Of a stretch of 64,000 nucleotides of DNA, positions 8,116 through 16,394 are shown piece after piece. Source of the DNA: UBA2705 sp963977125 (GTDB lineage Bacteria; Pseudomonadota; Alphaproteobacteria; Micavibrionales; Micavibrionaceae); assembly GCA_963977125.1 (NCBI GenBank), contig CAXBNJ010000001.1:434001-498000 (forward strand), written 5' to 3'. The notes beneath the pieces are model-generated. The model was not told the origin of the DNA and ran no database searches. It saw only the letters and a program-made list of their open reading frames with translations. The position numbers were made by a program, and so were the translations under genes. The stretch's first letter is position 1. Every line of letters begins with the position of its first letter.

Positions 8116-9306
8116 ATGCGAAATACGCGAAATATAATAAATTTTATCATAGCCTCAGCCGCTTTGCTTTTCTCTTCAGCTGCCCATGCGCAGGACACAG
8201 GCTTATTGGAAAAAATGATCAAAGACAACGAGCAGGCCGTCATTGAGAAGTCTTATACGCGCAGCTCAGAGATTATCCCAGAGCTTGAAATTGTAGCAGA
8301 GCTTGATTTCCGTCCAGGCAATATTGCCGTGTCGCAAGATAGCCGTATATTGATAACATCACATCCTTTTGAAAATTATAAATATGCAGTGCTCGAGCTC
8401 CTTGCTGACGGCACAACGAAGCCTTACCCCAATGAAGACTGGTCAAGTAAACCTGATATACAAGGCAAGGGAATTAATTCAGCTATTGGTATTTCGATTA
8501 CATTTGAAGATGAATTATTCGTCCTTGATATGGGCAGCCCAGACCATCAAGCCAAAATATTCGCTTGGGACATGAAGAATAATATATTGGCGGACACATA
8601 TTACATTCCTAACCACGTCACAACGCCGCAAAGCTTTTTCCAAGATATAGGCGTTGACTGGACTAAACGCAGCTTTTTTATTGCTGATATGGGGCAAGCT
8701 GATTTAGCCAAGCCAGCACGTCCAGCTTTGATTACGCTTCACCAGCAAACAGGCTATGCCCGCCGCTTATTTGATTCACACCCAAATATAATGCCACCAG
8801 AAACACCTGTAAATGTGGATGGTAAAATCTTGAAACTGGCTGATGGAACACCTGTTCGTGGGGCGCTTAACCCAATTACTATTTTGCCTATGCGTAGCTG
8901 GGTATATTTTGCGCCTATGGGGCGTGGTATGGTGTATAAAATCCGCACCTATCATGTTCTCGATGAGGAAATGAGCGCAGAAGAGCTCGCAAGCAAAATG
9001 ATCCCGATTGGTGAGAAGCCTGCCAGTGATGGCATGACCATTGATGCTGCAGGCAATATCTATATTACCGATTTAGAAAGCAATGCGATTGGCGTAATGG
9101 ACCGTAAAGGTAATTACCGTATTTACCTTGATGATGACCGCATTGATTGGGCGGATGGTTTAGCATTTGGCGCGGATGGTTTTCTTTATGTGACGATTAA
9201 TCAGCTGCATAAATCCGCCGCTTTAAATGGTGGTAAAGAACAAGGCAAGCCGCCTTATTATATAGCGCGCTTTAAGCCGTTAGCCGCGGGCGCCGTTGGC
9301 CGTTAA
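8116..9306 (+). CDS. Secreted major royal jelly/Yellow-family protein
   Basis: 396 residues from ATG 8116. This start was preferred to an upstream in-frame start at 8032 because it gives a clean signal peptide (MRNTRNIINFIIASAALLFSSAAHA) and GGAG lies at 8102-8105. The mature part is a six-bladed beta-propeller-like sequence with the MRJP/Yellow signature near the C-terminus: SDGMTIDAAGNIYITDLESN, then WADGLAFGADGFLYVTINQLH. Bacterial members are often annotated as L-dopachrome tautomerase-related, but the activity of this one is unknown; SMP-30/gluconolactonase propellers are the nearest alternatives. It is exported to periplasm or beyond and stands alone, divergent from the cyclophilin gene. 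Confidence 0.82.
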   Translation: MRNTRNIINFIIASAALLFSSAAHAQDTGLLEKMIKDNEQAVIEKSYTRSSEIIPELEIVAELDFRPGNIAVSQDSRILITSHPFENYKYAVLELLADGTTKPYPNEDWSSKPDIQGKGINSAIGISITFEDELFVLDMGSPDHQAKIFAWDMKNNILADTYYIPNHVTTPQSFFQDIGVDWTKRSFFIADMGQADLAKPARPALITLHQQTGYARRLFDSHPNIMPPETPVNVDGKILKLADGTPVRGALNPITILPMRSWVYFAPMGRGMVYKIRTYHVLDEEMSAEELASKMIPIGEKPASDGMTIDAAGNIYITDLESNAIGVMDRKGNYRIYLDDDRIDWADGLAFGADGFLYVTINQLHKSAALNGGKEQGKPPYYIARFKPLAAGAVGR

Positions 9307-9364
9307 TTTGGTCTTTTGCTATTCTGGGTTCTCTGGAGAGTTATAGAGCGGGCTTCGCCGCCGA

Positions 9365-9730
9365 TTATGGTTTGCGGCGATCTCTGCGTATAGTTGCAGC
9401 ATCTGTTACATCTTTGGGCGGTGTCGTGCTGCGTAATTCTGTGAATTGGCTTTCATCAATATCGTTACCAGCATTGTCGATGATATACAGCAAGGTATTG
9501 GTGCAAACACGCGCGCAGCCTGGCGCAATATCAAATAATTTGGTGAAGAGTATTTCATACGCCTTTGCGCCGTCAGCCAAAAGGGCTTCGCGTAGGTCTT
9601 GGTCTGCAGGGCGGGGTTGATTTAGGGAATCGAAAGCAAAATCTATGGCTTCGTTAATCCGTTGATGCGATTGTGCGGCATCAGAAAATTCTTTTTGGAA
9701 GTTAAGGCCTTTGCAATTGCAGTCGAACAT
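9365..9730 (-). CDS. Small CxC protein under a putative Fur box, unknown
   Basis: 121 residues starting MFDCNCKGLNF, preceded by GGGGAG with an 8-base spacer. An N-terminal Cys-x-Cys and a later GCARVC (Cys-x3-Cys, about residues 72-77) suggest metal or Fe-S binding. The N-terminus recalls bacterioferritin-associated ferredoxin (CxC plus CxxC), but the spacing between pairs is much longer and the second pair is CxxxC, so the family assignment is not secure. A Fur-like operator sits about 50-70 bases upstream of the start (9781-9799), which supports a role in iron or metal homeostasis. Confidence 0.72.
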   Translation of the reverse strand: MFDCNCKGLNFQKEFSDAAQSHQRINEAIDFAFDSLNQPRPADQDLREALLADGAKAYEILFTKLFDIAPGCARVCTNTLLYIIDNAGNDIDESQFTELRSTTPPKDVTDAATIRRDRRKP

Positions 9731-9780
9731 TATATATCTCCCCAGATAATATTGTATAAGATAATATTTTTTATAATTGA

Positions 9781-9799
9781 TCGAATGATAATCATTCTC
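9781..9799 (-). promoter_or_regulatory. Putative Fur box upstream of the CxC protein gene
   Basis: The 19 bases centred on GATAATCATT (9787-9796) match the classical Fur consensus GATAATGATAATCATTATC at 15 of 19 positions by my alignment. An AT-rich promoter-like stretch lies between the box and the gene start at 9730. Repression under iron-replete conditions would be expected if the local regulator is Fur; Alphaproteobacteria may instead use Mur or Irr with related sites. Confidence 0.65.
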
Positions 9800-9932
9800 A
9801 ATGGTTTTGTCAAGCTTGACAGGGGCGGGGTCTGCCGTTATGTTAATAAAAATAAGCGCTATATAGTTAAGTACTGAAGCGACAAAGCCATAGGCCGCTG
9901 TTACTTTTAGAAGGGTATTGGAGATTAAAAAT

Positions 9933-10280
9933 ATGGGACGTAATTCACACCATAACGATTACGATGATATTGAAAGTGAAGAAAAGCCTGTGGGGCGCCG
10001 GTCGTCTTCAGTCGGCAATGTTTATCTGGACATGACAGATATGATGCACCAAGAATTAGCTAAATTGAGCAAAGGTGAGGAGTCTGATTATATAGGGCTT
10101 AATGGAAAAAATAAGCTAGAGCGGGCTTTTGGGCTTGTGAGCTTGCCTGTCGTACTGCCATTGCTTTATATTGCAGCATTACCTGCGGCGATGAATATCG
10201 CGTCTATCATTGATCAGCCCATAGAAAAAAATCCAGAGACCAACAAAAAACCAACTAGACCCAATCGCGACATTATGTGA
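9933..10280 (+). CDS. Small membrane protein, unknown
   Basis: 115 residues from ATG 9933. This start is favoured over TTG 9918 because GGAG at 9920-9923 then lies 9 bases before it. The N-terminal half is charged and probably disordered (HHNDYDDIESEEKP, then GRRSSS). One hydrophobic segment at about 72-95 (LVSLPVVLPLLYIAALPAAM) would be the only membrane helix. The C-terminus is polar and Pro/Asn/Lys-rich. No family is recognised. It is convergent with proC. Confidence 0.65.
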   Translation: MGRNSHHNDYDDIESEEKPVGRRSSSVGNVYLDMTDMMHQELAKLSKGEESDYIGLNGKNKLERAFGLVSLPVVLPLLYIAALPAAMNIASIIDQPIEKNPETNKKPTRPNRDIM

Positions 10281-10306
10281 ACTATTCTACAGTTAACTGT
10301 TCACTG

Positions 10307-11161
10307 TTAATCCTTGCGGCCAAGTTCTATACCGCGCTGTAAGGCCGCTTGCGTGGTCGCTTTAATCAGCTCTTTTAAATTAGCGCCATCTTCATTCATA
10401 AGAATATTTAAGCCTGCCTCTGTTGTACCCGCAGGGCTGGTAACATTTTCGCGCAATGTGCGGGCGGGGGTGTCGCCCTCAGCCTCAGCAAGATAGGCCG
10501 CGCCAATAACAGTCTGACGGGAAAGGCGACTGGCTATATCAGTGCTAAAGCCTAATTCTTCGGCGGCGTTTGTTAAGGCTTCGATAAAATGAAAGATATA
10601 AGCGGGGCCGCTGCCTGATATGGCGGTGAGCGCATTCATTTGCGCTTCATCGTCTAGCCAAATAGCATCGCCCAAAGCTAGAAATAAATTTTCGACTTTT
10701 GATTTAATCGCTAAGGATACGTGTTCATTGGCGTATAAGCCACACATGCCTTTGCCTATGGCGCAAGGCGTGTTGGGCATAACGCGAATAAAAGGCTGGT
10801 TGGCGCCCATTATATCAGCAAAAAAACGACTCTCTAAGCCTGCGGCGATACTCAGTAATGCTGTGTTTTGTGGGATATCAGCTTTATAAGTGCTGAGGGC
10901 TTTGGCCATGACTTGCGGCTTAACGCCGAATATAATGACATCGCTTGCACGTAAAGCGTCACTTAAGTTGTCTTGACCGCTATAGGCTGTGACATTGATG
11001 TGATCTTTAAGGTCTTGATCTATCGTACGGGGGCTAAATAGATAGGCGTGTTCGATAATATCTGTTTTAAGCCAGCCGCGCATCATAGCGCCGCCCATTT
11101 TACCGCAGCCAATCATAGTTAATGTGATTTTATCGGCCTGTAGCGTCATGGGTGCATTCAT
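10307..11161 (-). CDS. proC: Pyrroline-5-carboxylate reductase
   Basis: Last step of proline biosynthesis: NAD(P)H-dependent reduction of pyrroline-5-carboxylate to proline, in the cytoplasm. The 284 residues have the Rossmann motif IGCGKMGGAMMRGW (17-30), FGVKPQ, and the C-terminal signature LRENVTSPAGTTEAGL with the preceding AISGSGPAY. Length is normal (about 270-280). It is followed on the same strand by nothing and preceded by the ybjN gene 48 bases upstream, so it is probably cotranscribed with ybjN and the BMFP gene. That three-gene neighbourhood is common in Alphaproteobacteria. Confidence 0.96.
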   Translation of the reverse strand: MNAPMTLQADKITLTMIGCGKMGGAMMRGWLKTDIIEHAYLFSPRTIDQDLKDHINVTAYSGQDNLSDALRASDVIIFGVKPQVMAKALSTYKADIPQNTALLSIAAGLESRFFADIMGANQPFIRVMPNTPCAIGKGMCGLYANEHVSLAIKSKVENLFLALGDAIWLDDEAQMNALTAISGSGPAYIFHFIEALTNAAEELGFSTDIASRLSRQTVIGAAYLAEAEGDTPARTLRENVTSPAGTTEAGLNILMNEDGANLKELIKATTQAALQRGIELGRKD

Positions 11162-11208
11162 ATAAAGATCAATATCCGTTAAGCGGTTTTAATGATTCTT
11201 GTCGAGGC

Positions 11209-11715
11209 TTATGCGTTACCTGCAGCGGCAAGGTAAGCTAAGTTGTAATGGTCTTCGCCGTAAATATGCAGCGCTTTTTCATCTTCACTACGCAGAAGAT
11301 TAAGCAGCTCGCTGTGATGTTTTTCGCTTTCACAAAGGGCAACTTCAATGATTTCCGCGAGGTAATCACTGCCGTTAAATGATGTTAGGCCACGCAAGAA
11401 GCACGTATAGCGGAATGTCGGGCTGAGCTGTTCGGCAGAAAGTTCAAAGTGACCCATCCAAAGCTTGCTGTTAATACCGGCAATTATGCTGGCGGCTTCT
11501 GTGTATTGGTAGCTGCTATAGCAAATATCAGTTTGCACTGTAATTTGTAGAGCGCTCATTTTTTCTTGCCAGTTAAGCTGTAATTTATATTCGCCATTTT
11601 GACCCGATACTTCAACGAGGATTTGATCTTCGCTTAAGCGTTCAAATTGCCATTCTTGTGCTTCAAGAATCGTTTCAACAGTTTCTAATGGGTTTTGGGC
11701 GTCTAAAATATCCAT
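11209..11715 (-). CDS. YbjN domain protein
   Basis: 168 residues of the YbjN family, a chaperone-like fold related to type III secretion chaperones whose precise role is unsettled. Visible family features include the N-terminal NPLETVETILEAQEW, the LQLNWQEKMSALQI strand, and the YRYTCFL-like RYTCFLRG. It is cytoplasmic, with no membrane segment. It sits between proC and the BMFP/UbiK-like gene, the order seen in many Alphaproteobacteria. Confidence 0.85.
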   Translation of the reverse strand: MDILDAQNPLETVETILEAQEWQFERLSEDQILVEVSGQNGEYKLQLNWQEKMSALQITVQTDICYSSYQYTEAASIIAGINSKLWMGHFELSAEQLSPTFRYTCFLRGLTSFNGSDYLAEIIEVALCESEKHHSELLNLLRSEDEKALHIYGEDHYNLAYLAAAGNA

Positions 11716-11752
11716 GGCTATACTTCTCTTTACTCAAACTCTTAAATTACGG

Positions 11753-12016
11753 TTATTTCTTAACTTTTAGGGCTTTTTCTAAAGCCTCTATACGCTCAAT
11801 GAGAGCGTCTTGCTCGCTGCGTGCTTTAACCAGCATCGCTTCGACGCGGTCAAATTCTTCGCGGTGGACAAGATCCATTCTGGTGATGCGCTCTTCAAGC
11901 CACATCTTCATGTCATCGCGGATTTGTTGACGTAGGCTATTGGCCATACCTGCTGCATTACCAGCGGCTTTAGCTATGCCATCTAAGAACTTTGAATCTG
12001 TATTCAACATGTTCAT
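11753..12016 (-). CDS. Accessory factor UbiK-like (BMFP domain) protein
   Basis: About 87 residues. An N-terminal amphipathic part (FLDGIAKAAGNAAGMANSLRQQIRDD) is followed by a long coiled coil (REEFDRVEAMLVKARSEQDALIERIEALEKAL). BMFP/UbiK proteins are membrane-associated trimers that assist ubiquinone assembly. Three in-frame starts are possible: GTG 12025, ATG 12016 and ATG 12010. GGGA lies close before the ATGs, so 12016 or 12010 is likeliest. It is the first gene of the ybjN-proC group and divergent from hldD. Confidence 0.82.
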   Translation of the reverse strand: MNMLNTDSKFLDGIAKAAGNAAGMANSLRQQIRDDMKMWLEERITRMDLVHREEFDRVEAMLVKARSEQDALIERIEALEKALKVKK

Positions 12017-12246
12017 TTGTCCCACTTGTATTTTTGAATGAATGGATTTTTAGCACTCCTTGCGCACGATTTGCAAGGTGAGTCTGGCAATTAAATCTGT
12101 GGATAGTGCAGATAAATATTTAGGGGTCTGTTTAGCTTGTGTGTAACTGGTTTTTTTCAAATCGCTTCCAAGGCTTTAATGGCTTATACTTATGCGGATT
12201 CGTTTGGAAGTATGTCGAAAACAAATAGGCTTTAGGAGATTTATTC

Positions 12247-13248
12247 ATGATTATCGTAACGGGCGGCGCAGGCTTTATTGGCTCTGTTTTAGTATCAGCA
12301 CTAGAGAAAAAAGGCGTCGGCGATATTGTGGTCTGTGATTGGCTCGGTACTGAAGATAAATGGCGCAACCTGGCCAAACGTGGCTTGCGTGATGTTGTGA
12401 AGCCTGAGAATCTGTTTGAGTATTTAAAAAAGCACAAAGATGAAGTTGAAGCGATATTCCACATGGGCGCGATTTCATCAACGACAGAGACTGATTCTGA
12501 TTTAATCATTGAAACCAACTTCACATTACCGCGCCGTTTGTGGAAGTGGTGTGGTAAGAACGATGTGCGCTTTATCTATGCATCATCAGCGGCGACGTAT
12601 GGCGGCGGTGAATATGGCTTTAAAGACGATGAGCGCCCAGAAGAATTAGAGCGCCTTCGTCCCTTAAATCCTTATGGCTGGTCTAAGCATTTATTTGACC
12701 GCCGCGTGGCACGCTTAATGTATGACAAAGACAATGTTGGCGCAGAAGTATCTCCACCACAATGGGTCGGTTTGAAGTTCTTTAATGTCTATGGCCCGAA
12801 TGAATATCATAAAGATGATCAAATGTCTGTGGCTTGCAAATTATATGAACCTGTTATGGCCGGGGCGACAGCGCGCTTGTTTAAATCCGATCATCCAGAT
12901 TACGCCGATGGTGGTCAATTGCGCGACTTCGTCTATGTTAAAGATTGCGTCGATGTCATGCTTTGGATGTTTGATCATAAAGAAATTAGCGGCTTGTTTA
13001 ACGTAGGCACAGGTAAAGCGCGTAGTTTTAAGGACCTCGCCGTCAGCGTGTTTAAAGCGGCAAATAAAGAAGAAAAAATAACCTATACGGATATGCCCGA
13101 TCAGCTTAAAGGGAAATACCAATATTTCACTGAGGCCGATATGACGAAATTACGCCAAGTCGGCTATGATAAGCCATTTACTGAACTTGAAGACGGCATT
13201 TTGGACTATGTACAAAATTATTTATCCTCGAAAGACCGCCATGAATAG
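12247..13248 (+). CDS. hldD: ADP-L-glycero-D-manno-heptose 6-epimerase
   Basis: Converts ADP-D-glycero-D-manno-heptose to the L,D form for the lipopolysaccharide inner core. The 333 residues are an extended short-chain dehydrogenase: TGGAGFIGS (5-13) binds NADP, SSAATYGGG provides the catalytic Ser region, YGWSK holds the Tyr/Lys pair, and KFFNVYGPNE is the family-specific stretch. Length is a little above E. coli HldD (310). The 230 bases upstream hold no gene and separate it from the divergent BMFP gene. No other heptose genes are adjacent. A generic NAD-epimerase is the alternative, but the HldD-type motifs make this firm. Confidence 0.92.
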   Translation: MIIVTGGAGFIGSVLVSALEKKGVGDIVVCDWLGTEDKWRNLAKRGLRDVVKPENLFEYLKKHKDEVEAIFHMGAISSTTETDSDLIIETNFTLPRRLWKWCGKNDVRFIYASSAATYGGGEYGFKDDERPEELERLRPLNPYGWSKHLFDRRVARLMYDKDNVGAEVSPPQWVGLKFFNVYGPNEYHKDDQMSVACKLYEPVMAGATARLFKSDHPDYADGGQLRDFVYVKDCVDVMLWMFDHKEISGLFNVGTGKARSFKDLAVSVFKAANKEEKITYTDMPDQLKGKYQYFTEADMTKLRQVGYDKPFTELEDGILDYVQNYLSSKDRHE

Positions 13249-13305
13249 GCGTTTACTTAAACGTTTAAGTTTCTCAAGTTAAGTTTAAGGTTAAGGTTCT
13301 GATTT

Positions 13306-14109
13306 ATGATTATTGAATACCCAACGATTGACCCTGTCGCCATAAGCATATTTGGTTTGGCCATTCGGTGGTACGCTTTGGCTTATCTGGCGGGGTTTAT
13401 TGGTGGCTGGTATTATGTACGGCATTTAACCCAGTCTTGGCATTTAAGTGTCGTATTCACAAAGGATATTATCGATGACTTCCTTGTTTGGGCGGTTCTT
13501 GGTGCTGTTCTTGGCGGCCGCATGGGCTATGTGCTGTTTTATAATTTACCTTATTATGCTGATAACCCAGTTAATGCCCTTAAAATATGGGAAGGCGGTA
13601 TGTCTTTCCATGGTGGCTTGCTCGGGGTGAGCGCCTCTATGCTTCTTTTTGCACGCCTCAAGCGTGTTTCCTTTCTAAGGCTCGCCGATTTCATTGCTTG
13701 CGCTGCGCCAATAGGTTTGTTCTTTGGTCGTCTATCGAACTTTATTAATGGGGAGCTGTTTGGCCGTCCAACCAATGCTGATTGGGGCGTTATTTTCCGC
13801 TTTGTCGACGATCAACCGCGCCACCCTTCACAGCTTTATGAGGCGGCTTTAGAAGGCGGGGGTTTATTCCTTATTTTACTATTGCTCTCACGCGTGAATT
13901 TTATACGTTCAGCCCCAGGTCTATTGGCGTCAATCTTCCTTGGCGGCTATGGTGTTTTCCGTTTCGCAATCGAATATACGCGCCAGCCCGATAGTCAAAT
14001 TGGTTTATATTGGGATTTGTTCTCGATGGGACAGATATTAAGCGCAGTGATGATTGCTGCGGCGTTAATTGCCGCATTTATATGTAAGTATCGTTCATGT
14101 CGAGATTAG
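13306..14109 (+). CDS. lgt: Prolipoprotein diacylglyceryl transferase
   Basis: Transfers diacylglycerol from phosphatidylglycerol to the lipobox Cys of prolipoproteins in the inner membrane. The 267 residues have about seven membrane segments. Signatures are GGRMGYVLFYNLPYY, the Lgt box GRLSNFINGELFGRPT, and HPSQLYEAALEG. The 3' end overlaps midA by 13 bases, indicating a lgt-midA-pgeF operon, an order conserved in many Alphaproteobacteria. Lipoproteins in this window (55125 and perhaps 28478) would be its clients. Confidence 0.97.
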   Translation: MIIEYPTIDPVAISIFGLAIRWYALAYLAGFIGGWYYVRHLTQSWHLSVVFTKDIIDDFLVWAVLGAVLGGRMGYVLFYNLPYYADNPVNALKIWEGGMSFHGGLLGVSASMLLFARLKRVSFLRLADFIACAAPIGLFFGRLSNFINGELFGRPTNADWGVIFRFVDDQPRHPSQLYEAALEGGGLFLILLLLSRVNFIRSAPGLLASIFLGGYGVFRFAIEYTRQPDSQIGLYWDLFSMGQILSAVMIAAALIAAFICKYRSCRD

Positions 14110-15176
14110 AAAATAGTCTACAGCGCCAGATACAATCTGACGGGCCGATGGATTTGGCGCGTTACATGGATATATGCTTACTGCACCCTGATTACGGCTA
14201 TTACGTGACGCGCGATCCCTTAGGTGAAAAAGGGGACTTCACCACAGCGCCTGAAATTTCACAAATGTTTGGTGAGATGATTGGTATATGGAGCGCTATT
14301 CTATGGAATAATATCAATATGCCCGCTGCGCTGAATTTAATTGAAATCGGCCCCGGGCGCGGCACATTAATGGCTGATTTATTACGCGGTAGTCAGCATG
14401 TACCGGGTTTTCATGACGCGTTAACAATTAGCTTTGTGGAAAAAAGCCCTGTACTCAAGAAAAAACAGCAAGAAGCCATGGATGCGAGCGGGTTTGCAGG
14501 CAAAGTCACGTGGTATGATGATATATCAGATTATCATGCGCGCGGGCCAGCCCTCGTTATCGCCAATGAGTTTTTGGATGCACTGCCTATACGTCAGCTT
14601 GAATTCACTGATAATGGCTGGATGGAGCGCCGCGTTGGCTATGCGCATCTTGAAGGATTCTTTTTGGGTTTATCACCAGCGAATACTGAGCATACGGATA
14701 TGATGCCCAAACACCCTAAAATCGGCGATATATATGAATTTTCACCGGCGCGTGATGCTTATCTGTCCCGTATAATAGATGTACTGGCTGTGCATGGCGG
14801 GGCGGCTTTATTGGTTGATTATGGTCATGATCAGAAATTTGCACAGGGCGATACCTTCCAAGCGATGCGCAATCATGACTATATTGATCCTTTTGAAAAT
14901 CCGGGCTGTGCGGATTTAACCTCTCATGTAGATTTTTACCGCATCAGACAAGTGGCAGAAAGTAAGCATTGTCATGTTTATGGCTCGGTAGAGCAGGGCG
15001 ACCTATTGCATAAGCTTGGTATAGGACAGCGCGCACAGATGCTCTGCGATAAGTCACCAGAGCAAAAAGACGCGATTATTGCGGCCTATAAACGCCTGAC
15101 GGATAAAGATAAAATGGGACAATTATTCCGCGCCATGGCGATTACGAGAAAATTAGCAGGAGAGCCTTTATTATGA
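14097..15176 (+). CDS. MidA/NDUFAF7-type SAM-dependent methyltransferase
   Basis: 359 residues homologous to mitochondrial NDUFAF7 (MidA), which methylates an arginine of a complex I subunit. The SAM site is IEIGPGRGTLMADLLR (about 82-97); NEFLDALPIRQ and the C-terminal domain GSVEQGDLLHKLGI are also typical. The start overlaps lgt by 13 bases and the stop overlaps pgeF by 4 (ATGA), so translation is probably coupled. The bacterial target is assumed to be NADH dehydrogenase by analogy; that is inference. Confidence 0.92.
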   Translation: MSRLENSLQRQIQSDGPMDLARYMDICLLHPDYGYYVTRDPLGEKGDFTTAPEISQMFGEMIGIWSAILWNNINMPAALNLIEIGPGRGTLMADLLRGSQHVPGFHDALTISFVEKSPVLKKKQQEAMDASGFAGKVTWYDDISDYHARGPALVIANEFLDALPIRQLEFTDNGWMERRVGYAHLEGFFLGLSPANTEHTDMMPKHPKIGDIYEFSPARDAYLSRIIDVLAVHGGAALLVDYGHDQKFAQGDTFQAMRNHDYIDPFENPGCADLTSHVDFYRIRQVAESKHCHVYGSVEQGDLLHKLGIGQRAQMLCDKSPEQKDAIIAAYKRLTDKDKMGQLFRAMAITRKLAGEPLL

Positions 15177-15967
15177 GTGGATTTGCACGCATAGAATTAT
15201 CTGATTTTAAAGCCATTAATAATGATTTCGTTTACGGCTTTTTTGGTAAAAATGGCGGGGTAAGCACGGGCGATTATAAAAGCTTGAATGTGAGCTATCA
15301 ATCGCGAGATGAGGCCGTTTCAATTCAAGAAAACCGCCGCCGCATAGCCTCGCAACTCTCAATAGAATGTATGGATATCCAGACTGTTAAGCAGGTTCAC
15401 GGTAAAACGTGTCTTGTCGTCGAAGATTTATATGATTGCGCCACAGAAGCGCCTGATGCAGATGCTTTGGTTACCGATAAGGCCGGCATACCCATAGCGG
15501 TGATGAGCGCGGATTGCGTACCGATTCTTTTCTCAGCACAAAAAGATAATGGCCGCCCTATTATCGGCGCGGCTCATGCCGGGTGGGGCGGAGCGCTGCA
15601 GGGGGTTATTGAATCAACCCTTAACGCAATTCGTCACCTTGGCGGTGATATGGCGAGCGTTAGAGCTTGTATAGGGCCTGCTATTCAGCGTAAAAATTAT
15701 GAAGTTGATTTGGCTTTTTCTATGCCTTTTTTAGAGGATGATGAGTTAGCGGAGCGTTATTTCTCTGCAGGCCAGCATGAGGATAAACTGCAATTCGATT
15801 TACCCGGTTATGTAACAGGCCGCTTAGCGCGTAGCGGCGTTAAATTTATCTGTGATAGTGGGCTTGATACTTACGGATTGAACCAAGATTTCTTCTCTTA
15901 CCGCCGCAGCCAACATCAAGGTGAAAATGATTACGGCCGCCAAGCCAGCGCTATTATGATTAAATAA
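15173..15967 (+). CDS. pgeF: Peptidoglycan editing factor PgeF (YfiH, laccase-domain family)
   Basis: 264 residues of the DUF152/multicopper polyphenol oxidase-like family. E. coli PgeF removes wrongly incorporated L-Ser from UDP-MurNAc-peptide; purine nucleoside activity is reported for eukaryotic and other relatives. The zinc-binding Cys/His set is visible in QVHGK, SADCVPILF and GAAHAGWGG; CIGPAIQRKNYEV is the other signature. It is the last gene of the lgt-midA-pgeF operon, with an ATGA overlap to midA. Confidence 0.93.
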   Translation: MSGFARIELSDFKAINNDFVYGFFGKNGGVSTGDYKSLNVSYQSRDEAVSIQENRRRIASQLSIECMDIQTVKQVHGKTCLVVEDLYDCATEAPDADALVTDKAGIPIAVMSADCVPILFSAQKDNGRPIIGAAHAGWGGALQGVIESTLNAIRHLGGDMASVRACIGPAIQRKNYEVDLAFSMPFLEDDELAERYFSAGQHEDKLQFDLPGYVTGRLARSGVKFICDSGLDTYGLNQDFFSYRRSQHQGENDYGRQASAIMIK

Positions 15968-16050
15968 TTGCCATATTAATCCTCTGTTAAGGTTTTTCTA
16001 CTAAGATAATTTTAGTTAAGCAACACAGACACTAAATAAGGGATTTAAAA

Positions 16051-16239
16051 ATGGTAGCATTATCAGCAGGATGGGAAACAAAAGGCACGGAAGCCACAGT
16101 AGGGCAGAAATATGATGATCCCTTTGCGGCAACGCCAGATGTTAATGGACACATAAGCGCGTCAGATGCTGTGATCTTTGATGGTCCAGATCCGACAATT
16201 TCGAAGCAGGTGTTTAACCCGCCTTTACCTCTACACTAA
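16051..16239 (+). CDS. Small unknown protein (62 aa)
   Basis: A 62-residue acidic polypeptide without membrane segments (MVALSAGWETKG, ending NPPLPLH). AGGGA precedes the ATG by about 10 bases, and a strong terminator follows 35 bases after the stop. This makes a compact single-gene unit of about 250 bases between pgeF and prs. No family is recognised; Pro/Asp-rich composition suggests partial disorder. Confidence 0.55.
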   Translation: MVALSAGWETKGTEATVGQKYDDPFAATPDVNGHISASDAVIFDGPDPTISKQVFNPPLPLH

Positions 16240-16274
16240 GAGGTCGACTTCAAGATCATAATTTTATTAAAATA

Positions 16275-16300
16275 AGCCCTGTACACAGCAGGGCTTTTTT
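16275..16300 (+). terminator. Intrinsic terminator after the 62-residue gene
   Basis: AGCCCTG (16275-16281) pairs with CAGGGCT (16289-16295) and a run of T follows to 16300. Confidence 0.85.
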
Positions 16301-16394
16301 ATTTGATTCTTTTGTTGAATTTTTTGACCATCTGGGTAATATCAGCGCATATCATTTTATCTCGCGTATCAATGAAAACCATAGGTCAAAAATC

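Noticed and set aside
9365..9730. Calling the CxC protein bacterioferritin-associated ferredoxin
   Set aside because: Length and Cys spacing do not fit; only the N-terminal CxC and Fur box agree.
12132..12524. Minus-strand frame of 130 codons overlapping hldD
   Set aside because: It overlaps a clear epimerase gene over most of its length and shows no domain or RBS.
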